Positions 36,130-45,560 of a stretch of 64,000 nucleotides of DNA are shown here, in pieces. The DNA is from Halomonas sp. TD01 (lineage in GTDB: Bacteria; Pseudomonadota; Gammaproteobacteria; Pseudomonadales; Halomonadaceae), in assembly GCF_923868895.1 (NCBI RefSeq), contig NZ_OV350343.1, positions 1,736,001 through 1,800,000 of the forward strand, given 5' to 3'. The position numbers were made by a program, and so were the translations under genes. Position 1 is the stretch's first letter; every line of letters starts with the position of its first letter. The notes beneath the pieces were generated by a model, which saw nothing but the letters and a program-made list of their open reading frames with translations, ran no database searches and had not been told where the DNA came from.

Positions 36130-37512
36130 ATGTCTTACTCTCAAGTAAAGTCGGAAGAACCGACGTCTCCGGCGGAGATCCCCCGCGCGCATTTATTGAA
36201 GTTTCTTATTCCATCGTTGATCGGGGTGCTGCTGTTTCTAGTGCCTTTTCAAGTAGGCGACTCCATTAACATTGGCATGGGCCTGATGGCGGACGGCTTG
36301 CAAACGCTATTGGGGGCAGCACTACCCGCCATTGCGGTAGTCATTCTTTGTCTTTCGGTGGTGGTAACACTATACGCCAAGCTTGCCAAACCTGATTGGG
36401 CAAAAAATGGCCCCTTTCACGATATGTTTGATGTAAGCGCTATTTGGGTTGTCATGCGCATATTAGGTGCGATTTTTGTCCTCATGACCTTTTTTCAATT
36501 CGGCCCTGAGTTCGTCACCGCCTCGTTTACCGGTGGCGTCATGTTGAATGATTTGGCCCCGGTACTGCTAACGTTCTTCTTCTTTGCGGCGATTCTGCTA
36601 CCGTTTCTGGTCGAGTTCGGCTTTATGGAGTTTATCGGCACCATGGTGCGTAAACCGTTTCGGGTGATTTTTAACCTACCGGGACGCAGCGCTATCGATG
36701 CCACCGCCTCGTGGATGGGGTCGGGCACCGTGGGGGTTTTGATCACCGCCCAGCAGTACGAACAGGGTTACTACAACGGCCGTGAAGCGTCAGTCATTGC
36801 GACCAACTTCTCTGTTGCCTCCATTGCTTTCAGTCTATTGGTTACTAACTTTGTTGATATTAACCATCTCTTCGTGCAGTTCTACTTCACGGTAGTGGTG
36901 TCTGGTTTGATCGCTGCGGTCATCGTGTCGCGGATTCCGCCACTTTCGCGCAAATCTGATGACTACTATGAGCCCGTCGGATGCCAGCTTAGCGAAGAGC
37001 GCACTGAAAAAGTGGGACTGTTTCGCTACAGCCTTTTACAGGCCACTCGTCGAGCAGGCAGTGCGCCGGGGCCGCGCGAGTTGGGACGCATAGCGCTACT
37101 CAACGTGATTGATATCTTCCTGACACTGCTGCCGCTGGTGTTTGCGATCGGCACTGTCGCGCTGATCTTAGCCGAGTTTACTCCGCTGTTTACCTGGCTC
37201 TCTTACCCAATGGTGCCGGTGCTTGAATTGCTGCGTATCCCTGAAGCACAAGCGGCGGCCCCTGCCACGCTGGTCGGGTTTGCCGATATGTTCTTGCCAG
37301 CGGTGCTAGCGACGAATATTGAAAGTGAGCTGACCCGTTTTGTCATTGCCTGTCTCTCCATGACGCAGCTTGTGTACATGTCTGAAATCGGTGCGCTGCT
37401 ACTCAAATCGAAAATTCCCATCAAGTTTTGGGAACTGGCAGTGGTTTTCTTACTGCGTACCGCGATTACACTGCCGATTATTGCCTTTATGGCCCACACA
37501 TTTTTCTTCTGA
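36130..37512 (+). CDS. YjiH-family membrane protein with nucleoside-recognition (Gate) domains
   Basis: 460 residues from ATG at 36130, six bases behind AGGTGA; a GTG at 36121 is the alternative. About ten transmembrane segments; Gate-type stretches ATASWMGSGTVGVLITAQQY and FADMFLPAVLATN. Members of this family are proposed carriers. Its place inside the guanidinobutyrate operon suggests uptake of arginine, 2-ketoarginine, or a guanidino acid, or release of a product; this is inferred. Confidence 0.82.
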   Translation: MSYSQVKSEEPTSPAEIPRAHLLKFLIPSLIGVLLFLVPFQVGDSINIGMGLMADGLQTLLGAALPAIAVVILCLSVVVTLYAKLAKPDWAKNGPFHDMFDVSAIWVVMRILGAIFVLMTFFQFGPEFVTASFTGGVMLNDLAPVLLTFFFFAAILLPFLVEFGFMEFIGTMVRKPFRVIFNLPGRSAIDATASWMGSGTVGVLITAQQYEQGYYNGREASVIATNFSVASIAFSLLVTNFVDINHLFVQFYFTVVVSGLIAAVIVSRIPPLSRKSDDYYEPVGCQLSEERTEKVGLFRYSLLQATRRAGSAPGPRELGRIALLNVIDIFLTLLPLVFAIGTVALILAEFTPLFTWLSYPMVPVLELLRIPEAQAAAPATLVGFADMFLPAVLATNIESELTRFVIACLSMTQLVYMSEIGALLLKSKIPIKFWELAVVFLLRTAITLPIIAFMAHTFFF

Positions 37513-37523
37513 GAGGGCCTGTT

Positions 37524-39176
37524 ATGAACGCTGACGCAACGCGCAATCACTCAACCATGACCTGTGCCGAGCTGTTGATCCGCCTGCTGCGCGAAACCTA
37601 TGGGGTTCGAACTCTGTTTGGCATTCCAGGCGTGCACACGGTAGAGCTTTACCGTGGGCTGGAAGGCAGCGACGTGAAGCATATAACCCCGCGCCATGAG
37701 CAGGGCGCAGGGTTTATGGCTGACGGCTATGCCCGCGCTAGCGGCCAGCCTGGGGTATGCCTGATTATCACTGGCCCAGGGATGACCAATATTGCCACTG
37801 CCATGGGCCAAGCATTAGCAGACTCTATCCCCATGCTGGTGATCTCTAGTGTGAGTCGTCGAGATACGTTGGGGCTAGGCCAAGGTCGGCTGCATGAGCT
37901 GCCCAGCCAACAGCAGATGATTAGCGGCGTAGCGCGGTTTAGCCATACGCTATTGGATGCCAATACGCTACCAGATGTGCTGGCCCGCGCCTTTGCGATC
38001 TTCAATGGTGCGCGCCCAGGCCCAGTGCATATTGAAATTCCGATTGACCTGTTCAATGCGCCGGTGAAGGTGCCGACCAGTTGGCAAGCGCCAACGCTTT
38101 ACCGAGCAGCGCCTGACCCGCAGGGGCTTGCTGAAGCGGCTCGTTTATTAAAAGCGGCCAAACAGCCGTTGGTGCTTCTGGGAGGGGGCTGCGTGGCAGC
38201 GCCAGTCGCTGCTCGGGCATTGGTGGAGAAGCTTGATGCCCCCACGGTGACGACCATCAACGCTAAAGGGCTACTAGGCCGCGAACACCCGCTGGATTTG
38301 GGCGCGAATGCCGCGCTGCCAGCGGTGCGCGAACTGGCGGCCAATGCCGATGTGATTTTGGCGGTGGGCACCGAACTCGGCGAGACCGACTACGACGTCG
38401 TGTTTGACGGTGGTTTTCACCTTAATGGCACGCTGATTCGTATTGATCTCGACCCCGAACAATTGGTGCGCAACCAGCGTGTAACGCTAGGGTTAGTTGG
38501 CGATGCCGGGCGTAGCCTAGAACTTTTACTCGCTCATTTCCCCGACCCCTTGCAGCGCCAAGGTAGTGAACGAACTACCACGACGTTGGGCGCACTGAAT
38601 CTGGTTAACGATCCGGCTTTTAGCGACTTTGTACCGCTTTATAAAACCCTAGCAGACTACTTGCCCGAGGCGATTTTAGTAGGCGACTCCACCGCGCCGG
38701 TGTATGCGGGCAACCACCTAGTCAGCCAGCCAGCGCCAAGACGCTACTTCAATGCTTCTACTGGCTACGGCACTTTGGGCTATGGACTGCCAGCAGCGTT
38801 AGGTGCGCAGTTAGCTCGCGCTGATCTACCCGTGGTGGCGCTTGTTGGTGATGGCGGGGTGATGTTCACCCTTTCTGAGCTTGCTACCGCGGTGGAGGAA
38901 CGCCTGCCGGTGGTGATTGTGCTGTGGCACAACGCAGGCTATGAAGAAATTCGCCGCTATATGGATGCCAACGGTGTGGCGCGTTTGGGCGTGGATATTC
39001 AAGCCCCCAACTTTCTTACTTTGGCCGAAGGGTTTGGTTGCCCAAGCGTGCGGGTTGAAAGCCCTGAGGAGCTTGCAAACTCACTCGCTAAGCGCGTTTC
39101 AAATGGCCCGTTACTCATTGAAATAGGCGCGGCTGCTTGGCAGCGTGCGTGCAGAATTTCTGACCAGGATACGTAG
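37524..39176 (+). CDS. aruI: Thiamine-diphosphate decarboxylase, 2-ketoarginine (5-guanidino-2-oxopentanoate) type
   Basis: 550 residues from ATG at 37524 (behind GAGAGGG; the longer frame runs into the carrier gene). PYR-domain glutamate E59 in PRHEQGAGFMADGYARASG, central domain, and ThDP motif G442-D443-G444 to N470. AruI decarboxylates 2-ketoarginine to 4-guanidinobutyraldehyde. The assignment over acetolactate-synthase-like relatives relies on the flanking gbuA and aldehyde dehydrogenase. The stop is followed immediately by the next ATG. Confidence 0.8.
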   Translation: MNADATRNHSTMTCAELLIRLLRETYGVRTLFGIPGVHTVELYRGLEGSDVKHITPRHEQGAGFMADGYARASGQPGVCLIITGPGMTNIATAMGQALADSIPMLVISSVSRRDTLGLGQGRLHELPSQQQMISGVARFSHTLLDANTLPDVLARAFAIFNGARPGPVHIEIPIDLFNAPVKVPTSWQAPTLYRAAPDPQGLAEAARLLKAAKQPLVLLGGGCVAAPVAARALVEKLDAPTVTTINAKGLLGREHPLDLGANAALPAVRELAANADVILAVGTELGETDYDVVFDGGFHLNGTLIRIDLDPEQLVRNQRVTLGLVGDAGRSLELLLAHFPDPLQRQGSERTTTTLGALNLVNDPAFSDFVPLYKTLADYLPEAILVGDSTAPVYAGNHLVSQPAPRRYFNASTGYGTLGYGLPAALGAQLARADLPVVALVGDGGVMFTLSELATAVEERLPVVIVLWHNAGYEEIRRYMDANGVARLGVDIQAPNFLTLAEGFGCPSVRVESPEELANSLAKRVSNGPLLIEIGAAAWQRACRISDQDT

Positions 39177-40637
39177 ATGCCGTTAATCAACCAGCAATTT
39201 ATCAATCAGCAGTTCATCAGCAATCAATGGGTTGCCTCAGCAGGCACGCGCATGCTCGATGTGATGAACCCTTATCGCGAAGAGCGCATTGCTCAGGTCA
39301 CGGCGGGGGACGCGGCAGATGTCGACGCTGCCGTTAAAGCCGCTCAGCAAGCACAACCTGCTTGGCAAGCGCTGGGTGGAGCTGCGCGTGCAAAGTACCT
39401 AGATAGTTTTGCCGATGCGTTGGAGGCTCGCCGAGAAGCGCTAATCACTCTGTCAGCCACTAATAACGGCAAACCGCTAGCTGAAGCAGGCATAGACCTG
39501 GACGATGCGATTGCCTGTTATCGCTATTACGCTAAGCAGGCCAAAGCACTGGATGCCCGCCAAGGCGAGTTGATTAGTGTGGAAATGGAGGGCGTTGAGG
39601 CACGTACGTATCATGACCCGGTGGGTGTCGTTGGGCTGATTGCGCCCTGGAACTTCCCGCTGGTGACAAGCGCCTGGAAACTGGCGCCCGCGTTGGCGGC
39701 AGGCTGTACCGCAGTGCTCAAACCGTCAGAGGTGACGCCGCTCCCCGAGTTGGCACTGGCAGAAATTGCCCTGGAAATTGGTCTGCCAGCCGGTGTACTG
39801 AACCTGCTTAACGGCGATGGCGAGGGCATTGGCGCACCGCTAACCAATCACCCAGGTGTAGATAAAATCTCTTTTACGGGCAGTAACCGAGTCGGCGAAG
39901 CCGTCATGCAAGCTGCTGCCGTTCGCACTGCCAGTGTCTCCCTAGAGCTAGGTGGAAAATCGCCGATCCTGGTAATGGAAGACGCCGACCCATCTCAAGC
40001 CGCCGACTGGGTAATGGCGGGTATCTACTTCAATGCCGGGCAAATCTGTTCAGCGACTTCGCGTTTACTGGTGCATGAAAGCGTGGCAGAAGCACTCTAT
40101 CTCGCCCTAGCTGAGCGGATGGATGCGCTAACCTTAGGTGACCCACTCGCCGAAGGTACCGACTTAGGGCCGTTGACCAGCGCTAAGCAGCGCGATGCGG
40201 TACAGCGCTATTTAGACTTGGCAGAACAAGAAGGCCTAACGGCAGTGCGCGATATTACCCATCGCACGTTACCCACGCAGGGCTACTTTTTAGCGCCGAC
40301 GCTTTACCGCGATGTTCCGCTGGAAAGCCGCTTGTGGCAAGAGGAGATTTTCGGCCCAGTGCTCTGCGCACGCAGCATTACCAGCGAAGAAGAGGCGATT
40401 AAACTCGCCAACGATAGCGCTTATGGATTAGCTGCGACGGTGATTAGCGGTGACCCTGAGCGGGCAAAGCGCATTGGTCGCCAGCTAAAAGCCGGTAGCA
40501 TTTGGTACAACAGTGAGCAGCTGGTGCTGCCTGAAACCGCCTGGGGCGGCTTCAAGCGCAGCGGCATTGGGCGTGAACTCGGCCCCTGGGGGCTAAGTGC
40601 CTACCTGGAAGTGAAGCATGTGATTGGGCCTAAATAG
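39177..40637 (+). CDS. NAD(P)-dependent aldehyde dehydrogenase, probably 4-guanidinobutyraldehyde
   Basis: 486 residues. Catalytic C291 in NAGQICSA, general base E257 in SLELGGKSP, nucleotide motif SFTGSNRVGE and APWNFPL. It belongs to the betaine/aminobutyraldehyde dehydrogenase group. Start abuts the aruI stop with no gap, so the two are co-translated and the substrate is probably the AruI product. The extreme N-terminus carries a tandem INQQF/INQQF duplication. Confidence 0.9.
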   Translation: MPLINQQFINQQFISNQWVASAGTRMLDVMNPYREERIAQVTAGDAADVDAAVKAAQQAQPAWQALGGAARAKYLDSFADALEARREALITLSATNNGKPLAEAGIDLDDAIACYRYYAKQAKALDARQGELISVEMEGVEARTYHDPVGVVGLIAPWNFPLVTSAWKLAPALAAGCTAVLKPSEVTPLPELALAEIALEIGLPAGVLNLLNGDGEGIGAPLTNHPGVDKISFTGSNRVGEAVMQAAAVRTASVSLELGGKSPILVMEDADPSQAADWVMAGIYFNAGQICSATSRLLVHESVAEALYLALAERMDALTLGDPLAEGTDLGPLTSAKQRDAVQRYLDLAEQEGLTAVRDITHRTLPTQGYFLAPTLYRDVPLESRLWQEEIFGPVLCARSITSEEEAIKLANDSAYGLAATVISGDPERAKRIGRQLKAGSIWYNSEQLVLPETAWGGFKRSGIGRELGPWGLSAYLEVKHVIGPK

Positions 40638-40639
40638 CT

Positions 40640-41845
40640 CTAAATAATGCCCGCTTGACGCAGCTTGGCACGGGTTTCTTGGTCAATACCCAGCTCATCC
40701 AGCACGTCATCGGTATGCTGGCCAAGCGCAGGGCCGCCATCGCCGAGTCGCCCTGGCGTAGCGCTCAGTTTGGGCAGTACTCCAGGGACTTTTAAGGGTT
40801 TTCCGTTGGGGCGGGTGAAGGTCTGAATCATTTCCCGCGCCAAGTAATGGGGGTCAAAGGCAATATCTTCAGCGGTGTACGGATAGCCTGCTGGCACGCG
40901 TGCCTCATCCAGCGCTTTAAGAATCGCCTCTTTTGGGCGCTCTTCAGACCACGCTTGTATAGCAGCGTCGATCTTTTCAGCCTGCTGGCTACGGCCATCG
41001 TTGTGGGCCAGCGTGGGGTCGTTGGCCAGATCATCACGGCCAATGACGCCCATCAAACGTTTGAAAATGCTGTCGCCGTTACCGGCAATGAGTACGTAAT
41101 CGCCGCCCTGGCAGCGGTAGGCGTTAGACGGCGTAATGCCGGGGAGAGCACTGCCGCTAGGTTCGCGCACTTGGCCGCTGGCATCGAATTCCGGCAGCAA
41201 GCTCTCCATCATGGCAAATACTGATTCATACAGCGCCACGTCGATTTCTTGCCCCAGGCCGCTGCGATTGCGTTCTTGCAGTGCCAGCAAGGTACCAATG
41301 ACAGCGTAAAGCGCGGAAAGCGAATCACCAATGCTCACACCCACGCGCACAGAGGGCTCTCCTGGCTGGCCGGTGAGATAACGCAGCCCTCCCATGGCTT
41401 CGCCCACCACACCAAAGCCGGGCTTGTCACGGTAAGGCCCCGTTTGTCCGTAGCCGGAAATATGCACCATGATCAGCTTTGGGTTGAGTTTTGATAGCGC
41501 CTCCCAGCCTAGCCCCCAGTTATCTAATGTGCCTGGGCGGAAGTTTTCCACCACCACATCAGCCTCGGCAGCGAGCTTGCGCACCAGCGCTTGGCCCTCT
41601 TCACTGCGCAAGTCCAGCGCCACGGATCGCTTGTTGCGGCTCTGTACGTGCCACCAAAGCGAGGTGCCTTCCTCAAGCATTCGCCATTTGCGAAGGGGGT
41701 CGCCGGTGCCAGGCGGCTCAACTTTAATCACATCGGCGCCAAACTCACCTAGTAGCTTGGTCGCAAAAGGGCCTGCAATGAGCTGGCCAAGTTCAAGAAC
41801 TTTCACGCCTTTTAAAGGAAGCTGGCGCGCTTCGGGAGCATGCAT
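40640..41845 (-). CDS. Family III CoA-transferase (CaiB/BaiF)
   Basis: 401 residues from ATG at 41845, exactly placed behind AGGAGGG; a longer frame exists but lacks a site. Typical opening LKGVKVLELGQLIAGPFATKL, NKRSVALDLRSEEG, GFGVVGEAMGGL and the nucleophilic aspartate in VSIGDSLSAL. It moves CoA between carboxylic acids. Partner acids are unknown. It converges on the aldehyde dehydrogenase with only 2 bp between stops. Confidence 0.93.
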   Translation of the reverse strand: MHAPEARQLPLKGVKVLELGQLIAGPFATKLLGEFGADVIKVEPPGTGDPLRKWRMLEEGTSLWWHVQSRNKRSVALDLRSEEGQALVRKLAAEADVVVENFRPGTLDNWGLGWEALSKLNPKLIMVHISGYGQTGPYRDKPGFGVVGEAMGGLRYLTGQPGEPSVRVGVSIGDSLSALYAVIGTLLALQERNRSGLGQEIDVALYESVFAMMESLLPEFDASGQVREPSGSALPGITPSNAYRCQGGDYVLIAGNGDSIFKRLMGVIGRDDLANDPTLAHNDGRSQQAEKIDAAIQAWSEERPKEAILKALDEARVPAGYPYTAEDIAFDPHYLAREMIQTFTRPNGKPLKVPGVLPKLSATPGRLGDGGPALGQHTDDVLDELGIDQETRAKLRQAGII

Positions 41846-42226
41846 TAAGGCCCTCCTGGTCGTGTCGTTAATATTATGTTCATTACGTTTAAGGCGCATG
41901 GCCGATATTGTCTAGTAGTTGAAAGCAAGTTTATGGCCTTGCTGTCATGCTGCAGCGGGGCTCATGTGTCATTGATAAACAATAAATCACTAATTAAAGA
42001 TCGCTGCGGCATTAGATTGGCATGCACGATTTTTATTCAAGTAATTGTATTTATAGTGTTTTTTATTTTTTTGGCATTTCCTGGTATGGCGGCTGCAATG
42101 TGTTGGGCAAGAGCGCAGTGTTAGGAAGACACGACGTTCTTGCCACTAACCAACGTTTTCAAGCTATCGAATTTTTTGATTACCGAAAACTGAAGTGAAA
42201 GCGAAGCCATATCAGGAGGCATGACT
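41846..42226. other. A+T-rich intergenic region, no gene seen
   Basis: About 380 bp between the divergent CoA-transferase and small acidic protein genes. A short plus-strand frame (41876-42124) lacks a ribosome site and coding character. The stretch 41980-42080 is A+T-rich and probably contains the promoters. Confidence 0.5.
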
Positions 42227-42541
42227 ATGAAAAAGGAAGCTCTCAAGAAACTTGGCATTTTAGGCGTATCGTTTGGTTTAATCGCTAGCCCGCTGGCCTT
42301 TGCCGGCATGGAAGGCAACGATGATTACGAGCCTGCTCCGCAGGAAGAAACGACTCAGGATGAGCAAGGCGCTTACAACTCTTTCGACTCTGATCAAGAG
42401 CAAGGTGCCACCACTGAAGGCGCTACTAATGAAGGTGTAACGACCGAGTACGAAGAGGAAGAGCAAGAATTCACTTATGAAGAGGAAGAAGAAGAGCAAG
42501 ACACATGGGAAACTGAAGAGGAAGATGACTCCGGTTGGTAA
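42227..42541 (+). CDS. Small exported poly-acidic protein
   Basis: 104 residues from ATG at 42227 (AGGAGG is 7 bases upstream; the ATG at 42221 is too close). Signal peptide MKKEALKKLGILGVSFGLIA ending near SPLAFA. The mature part is almost free of Lys and Arg and carries long runs of glutamate, for example YEEEEQEFTYEEEEEEQD. No domain recognised. It may be a halophile-type periplasmic cation or water-binding protein; this is speculative. A strong terminator follows. Confidence 0.78.
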   Translation: MKKEALKKLGILGVSFGLIASPLAFAGMEGNDDYEPAPQEETTQDEQGAYNSFDSDQEQGATTEGATNEGVTTEYEEEEQEFTYEEEEEEQDTWETEEEDDSGW

Positions 42542-42594
42542 TCCATGACTGCTAAAGGATTAACTTCTATTCCGGTTCACGGATGAACCATGAA

Positions 42595-42621
42595 ATGCCC
42601 CGCCAGTTGCGGGGCATTTTT
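42595..42621 (+). terminator. Rho-independent terminator after acidic protein
   Basis: 9-bp stem ATGCCCCGC / GCGGGGCAT with a 5-base loop followed by TTTTT. Confidence 0.92.
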
Positions 42622-42710
42622 GCGTTAAAAGATGTTAAGTAGGGCGCAGGGAGTGAATAGGCTATGGTTAGAGTCCTATTATTACTATCAGCCACAAGGA
42701 CGTTGCCGAC

Positions 42711-43817
42711 GTGTTGAATTGGAAGGAGGTACCACAGCTTCCTAAAGCGCAAGGCCGTATTGAGGCGATTGATCTCGCTCGCGGTATCGCCATTGGGCTG
42801 ATGATTATCAGCCATGCCGTTAGCGGTTTAGTTGGCATACGTCATGTACCCGACTGGGGCATGGTGCCTATCCACTTGTTGACTAAATTCTCGTCCTCGC
42901 TGTTTATTTTAGTATTTGGCATCGCGTTGGCGGTGGCCTTCTTGTCTCACACGCAAGGTGACGATTGGCCCAAGCGGCGGTTAAAGCTGTGGGTAAGGGC
43001 CATTGAGGTTTGGTTTTGGTATAAAGCACTGATTATTATAGAAATGCTCCCCTTTAGTTCGCCTGGCGATATCGTTGATACGCTGCTCTACGGGCGATTT
43101 GCTATCTGGGTAGAGATTCTAGGTTTTTATGCCATTGCCTTGCTATGGGTGCCGTTAATATTGCCGCTGTGGGCGCGAACGCCACTGTGGGGGCGTTTGG
43201 CGACCATTGCAGGGTTAACGGCGCTTTCAGCGTGGTTACAAGGCTTTTCCTTTGGGGGCTACGAGCTCTTAAAAGCGTTTCTGGTAGACCATGAAGAGCA
43301 CTATGCCTGGGGGCAGCTTAGCCGCGCCCCGCTAATATTGTCTGGATTATTGATCGGCGAAGCGCTGTTACGTTGCTATTTCGATGCCACTTTACGCCGC
43401 CGCTTAATTCGTTGGCTGGTAGTGGCGGGGGTGCTGATGGTAGCTGCCTTTTATGGCATAGCCATCGCCGGGGGCGATGTTCATGGTGCGATGATGGCGG
43501 TGGCTCGTAATGTGGGAAAACACCCGCCAGGGATAAACTTTATGCTGTTTAGCGTGGGTGGCGCGTTGGTGCTGCTTGGGCTTGCCTTAGCGGGTGGAGC
43601 AGCCGCTGCGAAAGTACTGTTGCCGATCACCCTCGTTGGCAGTGATGCGCTCAAAGCCTTTATTTTCCATATCGTGATGATTTTTCTGGTATTGCGTTTT
43701 TTATTGGAAGGTGAAGGATCCTACAGCTATCCGCAGGCGCTTGGCGTTGGTGGCTTATTAATACTCGGTGCCGCGCTGTGGATTTGGTTGACCCGCTGGA
43801 TGGCGGCTCATCGTTAA
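42711..43817 (+). CDS. Membrane protein, DUF1624 / heparan-glucosaminide acetyltransferase-like
   Basis: 368 residues, about ten transmembrane segments. The opening RIEAIDLARGIAIGLMIISHA has the conserved Arg, Asp and His of this acyltransferase-like family (DUF1624/HGSNAT catalytic). GTG at 42711 is used; the site AAGGA is 11 bases upstream. The acceptor is unknown. 34 bp separate it from the next gene. Confidence 0.78.
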   Translation: MLNWKEVPQLPKAQGRIEAIDLARGIAIGLMIISHAVSGLVGIRHVPDWGMVPIHLLTKFSSSLFILVFGIALAVAFLSHTQGDDWPKRRLKLWVRAIEVWFWYKALIIIEMLPFSSPGDIVDTLLYGRFAIWVEILGFYAIALLWVPLILPLWARTPLWGRLATIAGLTALSAWLQGFSFGGYELLKAFLVDHEEHYAWGQLSRAPLILSGLLIGEALLRCYFDATLRRRLIRWLVVAGVLMVAAFYGIAIAGGDVHGAMMAVARNVGKHPPGINFMLFSVGGALVLLGLALAGGAAAAKVLLPITLVGSDALKAFIFHIVMIFLVLRFLLEGEGSYSYPQALGVGGLLILGAALWIWLTRWMAAHR

Positions 43818-43851
43818 AATAAGCGCGATTAAACTGACGGGAGTTCACGAT

Positions 43852-44943
43852 TTGCGACACTGGATACAGCGCGGGCTGATGGTAGTAGCGCTTTTAATAG
43901 CACTGCCCGTTCATGCAGATTGGTACTATGAAGTCGATAAACAGAGCCGCTGGCAGGGCGATTTAAATGCCCGCATGGCCGCCATTGAAGAGGAGTTTAG
44001 CGGACAGTTGGGCGTGTATGTGCAGAATTTGGCTAGTGGTGAAGCCTATTCCTGGCAAGCTGATGAACCGTGGTATTTGGCATCGCTGATAAAAGTGCCG
44101 GTGGCTGCTCAGGTGTTGGCCGAACGCCAAGCTGGCAGGCTATCGCTTGATGAGCGGATTACCCTGGCGCGAAGTGACTATGTGGATGGCGCAGGCCCGG
44201 TAAACTGGCATGATCCAGGCACGCCTATTTCTATTCGTTATTTGTTGGAACAGATGATCACCGTTAGCGATAACACCGCCTCAGATATGCTGATTGACCG
44301 TGTAGGGCTTGAGGCAGTGAATGAACGAGCAAAGGCCATGGTGACAGCGAGCGGTGGAAGGCCCGGCGATATAGGGCCGATTAGCAAGCTCGTTGGAGTT
44401 CGCCAAGGCGTTTATGGCCAGCTTCATGCAGATGCTCAAGGCTTAGGTGGTTTAGATTTTATGGCACTGCGCAAGCATGGTGTTAGCCAGCGGCCGGTAG
44501 CGCTAGCCCACGCCCTTAGCGTGCGCCAAGATGCCTTCGAACAACCTGACTACGACCGCGCCTTTGATGCCTATGAAGCCACGGGTGAGAACGTAGGCAC
44601 GCTGCGTGCCTACGGGGATGTGCTGGCCTCGCTTCACCATGGGGGCATGACGGACTTAAAGGCGGAACAACGCCAAATGCTGCTGGCGGTAATGAGCCGC
44701 ACCTCCTCTGGCGAGCGCCGCTTGAAACAAGGGTTGGGCAGTGACATCCATTTTGCCCATAAAACCGGTACCCAGCACCGTCGCAGTTGCGATGCAGGTA
44801 TTGCCTCGCGTATTTCTTCAGCGCAGGGGCCGTGGGTAATTGTCGCCTGTAGCCGAGGCCCGCTTCCGGTAAGCGCCCACGAACGCGCCTTGGCAAGTGT
44901 TGGTGATGCGCTACGTTTTAGTGGTGCGTTAGCTGACCTTTAA
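43852..44943 (+). CDS. Class A beta-lactamase-related serine hydrolase
   Basis: 363 residues from a TTG behind GGGAG. Signal peptide to about residue 22. Active-site SLIK (S-x-x-K), SDN triad and HKTGT (K-T-G) are all present, but no E-x-x-L-N omega-loop motif is seen in the region expected to supply the deacylating glutamate of class A beta-lactamases. It may be a penicillin-binding or peptidoglycan hydrolase-like enzyme rather than a resistance enzyme. Confidence 0.85.
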   Translation: MRHWIQRGLMVVALLIALPVHADWYYEVDKQSRWQGDLNARMAAIEEEFSGQLGVYVQNLASGEAYSWQADEPWYLASLIKVPVAAQVLAERQAGRLSLDERITLARSDYVDGAGPVNWHDPGTPISIRYLLEQMITVSDNTASDMLIDRVGLEAVNERAKAMVTASGGRPGDIGPISKLVGVRQGVYGQLHADAQGLGGLDFMALRKHGVSQRPVALAHALSVRQDAFEQPDYDRAFDAYEATGENVGTLRAYGDVLASLHHGGMTDLKAEQRQMLLAVMSRTSSGERRLKQGLGSDIHFAHKTGTQHRRSCDAGIASRISSAQGPWVIVACSRGPLPVSAHERALASVGDALRFSGALADL

Positions 44944-45031
44944 TCCAGCTAACGCTAGCACCTAACGCCGTACCAGCATGATAAACTGAGCCAATGCTCT
45001 GTTGATGTTTCACGGCCTGCCGTTGGAAAGT

Positions 45032-45104
45032 TGTAGCGCTTGGTGGCTAACGACGCGGGTGCCTCATTCGCTCGTACCTCGCGAGATTCGTTACACCGCG
45101 CTAC
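45032..45104. repeat. REP-like intergenic repeat, inverted relative to 20.4 kb
   Basis: The modules GTAGCGC..., GCGGGTGCCTCATTCGCTCG and GCGAGATTCGTTACACCGCG are the reverse complement of the 20459-20510 module with few changes. Located between the serine hydrolase and ppiC, where no gene is seen. Confidence 0.8.
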
Positions 45105-45123
45105 GGTAGGTGCCATAGGTTTT

Positions 45124-45153
45124 GTAGCGCGTGGTAAGCGAAGCGCACCCGCG
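45124..45153. repeat. REP-like short module
   Basis: GTAGCGCGTGGTAAGCG followed by AAGCGCACCCGC; the same module as the inverted end of the 20.4-kb repeats. Confidence 0.7.
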
Positions 45154-45223
45154 ATGACGGTTATGGCAAAATGAAACAGCAACAGGTTATGTAGGTTCTT
45201 TTTTTATTACTTAGGAGTTTGTT

Positions 45224-45502
45224 ATGGCACGCGCCAGCGCCCGTCATATTTTGGTAAGCAGTGAAGAGCAGTGCAACACACTGAAACAAGAGATCGAAAA
45301 CGGTCGTGATTTCGCAGAAGTGGCTAAGCAGCACTCTAGCTGCCCTTCTGGCCGTCAAGGCGGTGATCTGGGTAGCTTTGGCCCCGGCCAAATGGTACCG
45401 GAATTCGACAAAGTCGTTTTCAGCGGTGACCTGAACAAGGTACACGGCCCGGTCAAAACCCAGTTTGGCTACCACCTGTTGGAAATCACCAGCCGCAGTT
45501 AA
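45224..45502 (+). CDS. ppiC: Parvulin-type peptidyl-prolyl isomerase
   Basis: 92 residues, a single cytoplasmic parvulin domain with no signal: [12 protein letters not shown] at the start, [17 protein letters not shown] in the middle and FGYHLLEI at the end. This matches PpiC (93 residues in E. coli). It speeds cis-trans isomerisation of X-Pro bonds. A TAGGAG site precedes the ATG. Confidence 0.95.
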   Translation: MARASARHILVSSEEQCNTLKQEIENGRDFAEVAKQHSSCPSGRQGGDLGSFGPGQMVPEFDKVVFSGDLNKVHGPVKTQFGYHLLEITSRS

Positions 45503-45560
45503 TGGCGCCGAACATCCGTCAAGCACCGCGGCAATGCTGTCGCGGTGTGAGGAGCACGCC

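Noticed and set aside
41469..41915. 148-residue plus-strand frame opposite the CoA-transferase gene
   Set aside because: It is the antisense shadow of a clear CaiB/BaiF gene, has low-complexity Ser/Pro content and no ribosome site.
41876..42124. 82-residue frame before the acidic protein
   Set aside because: Cysteine- and phenylalanine-rich with no ribosome site, in A+T-rich promoter DNA.
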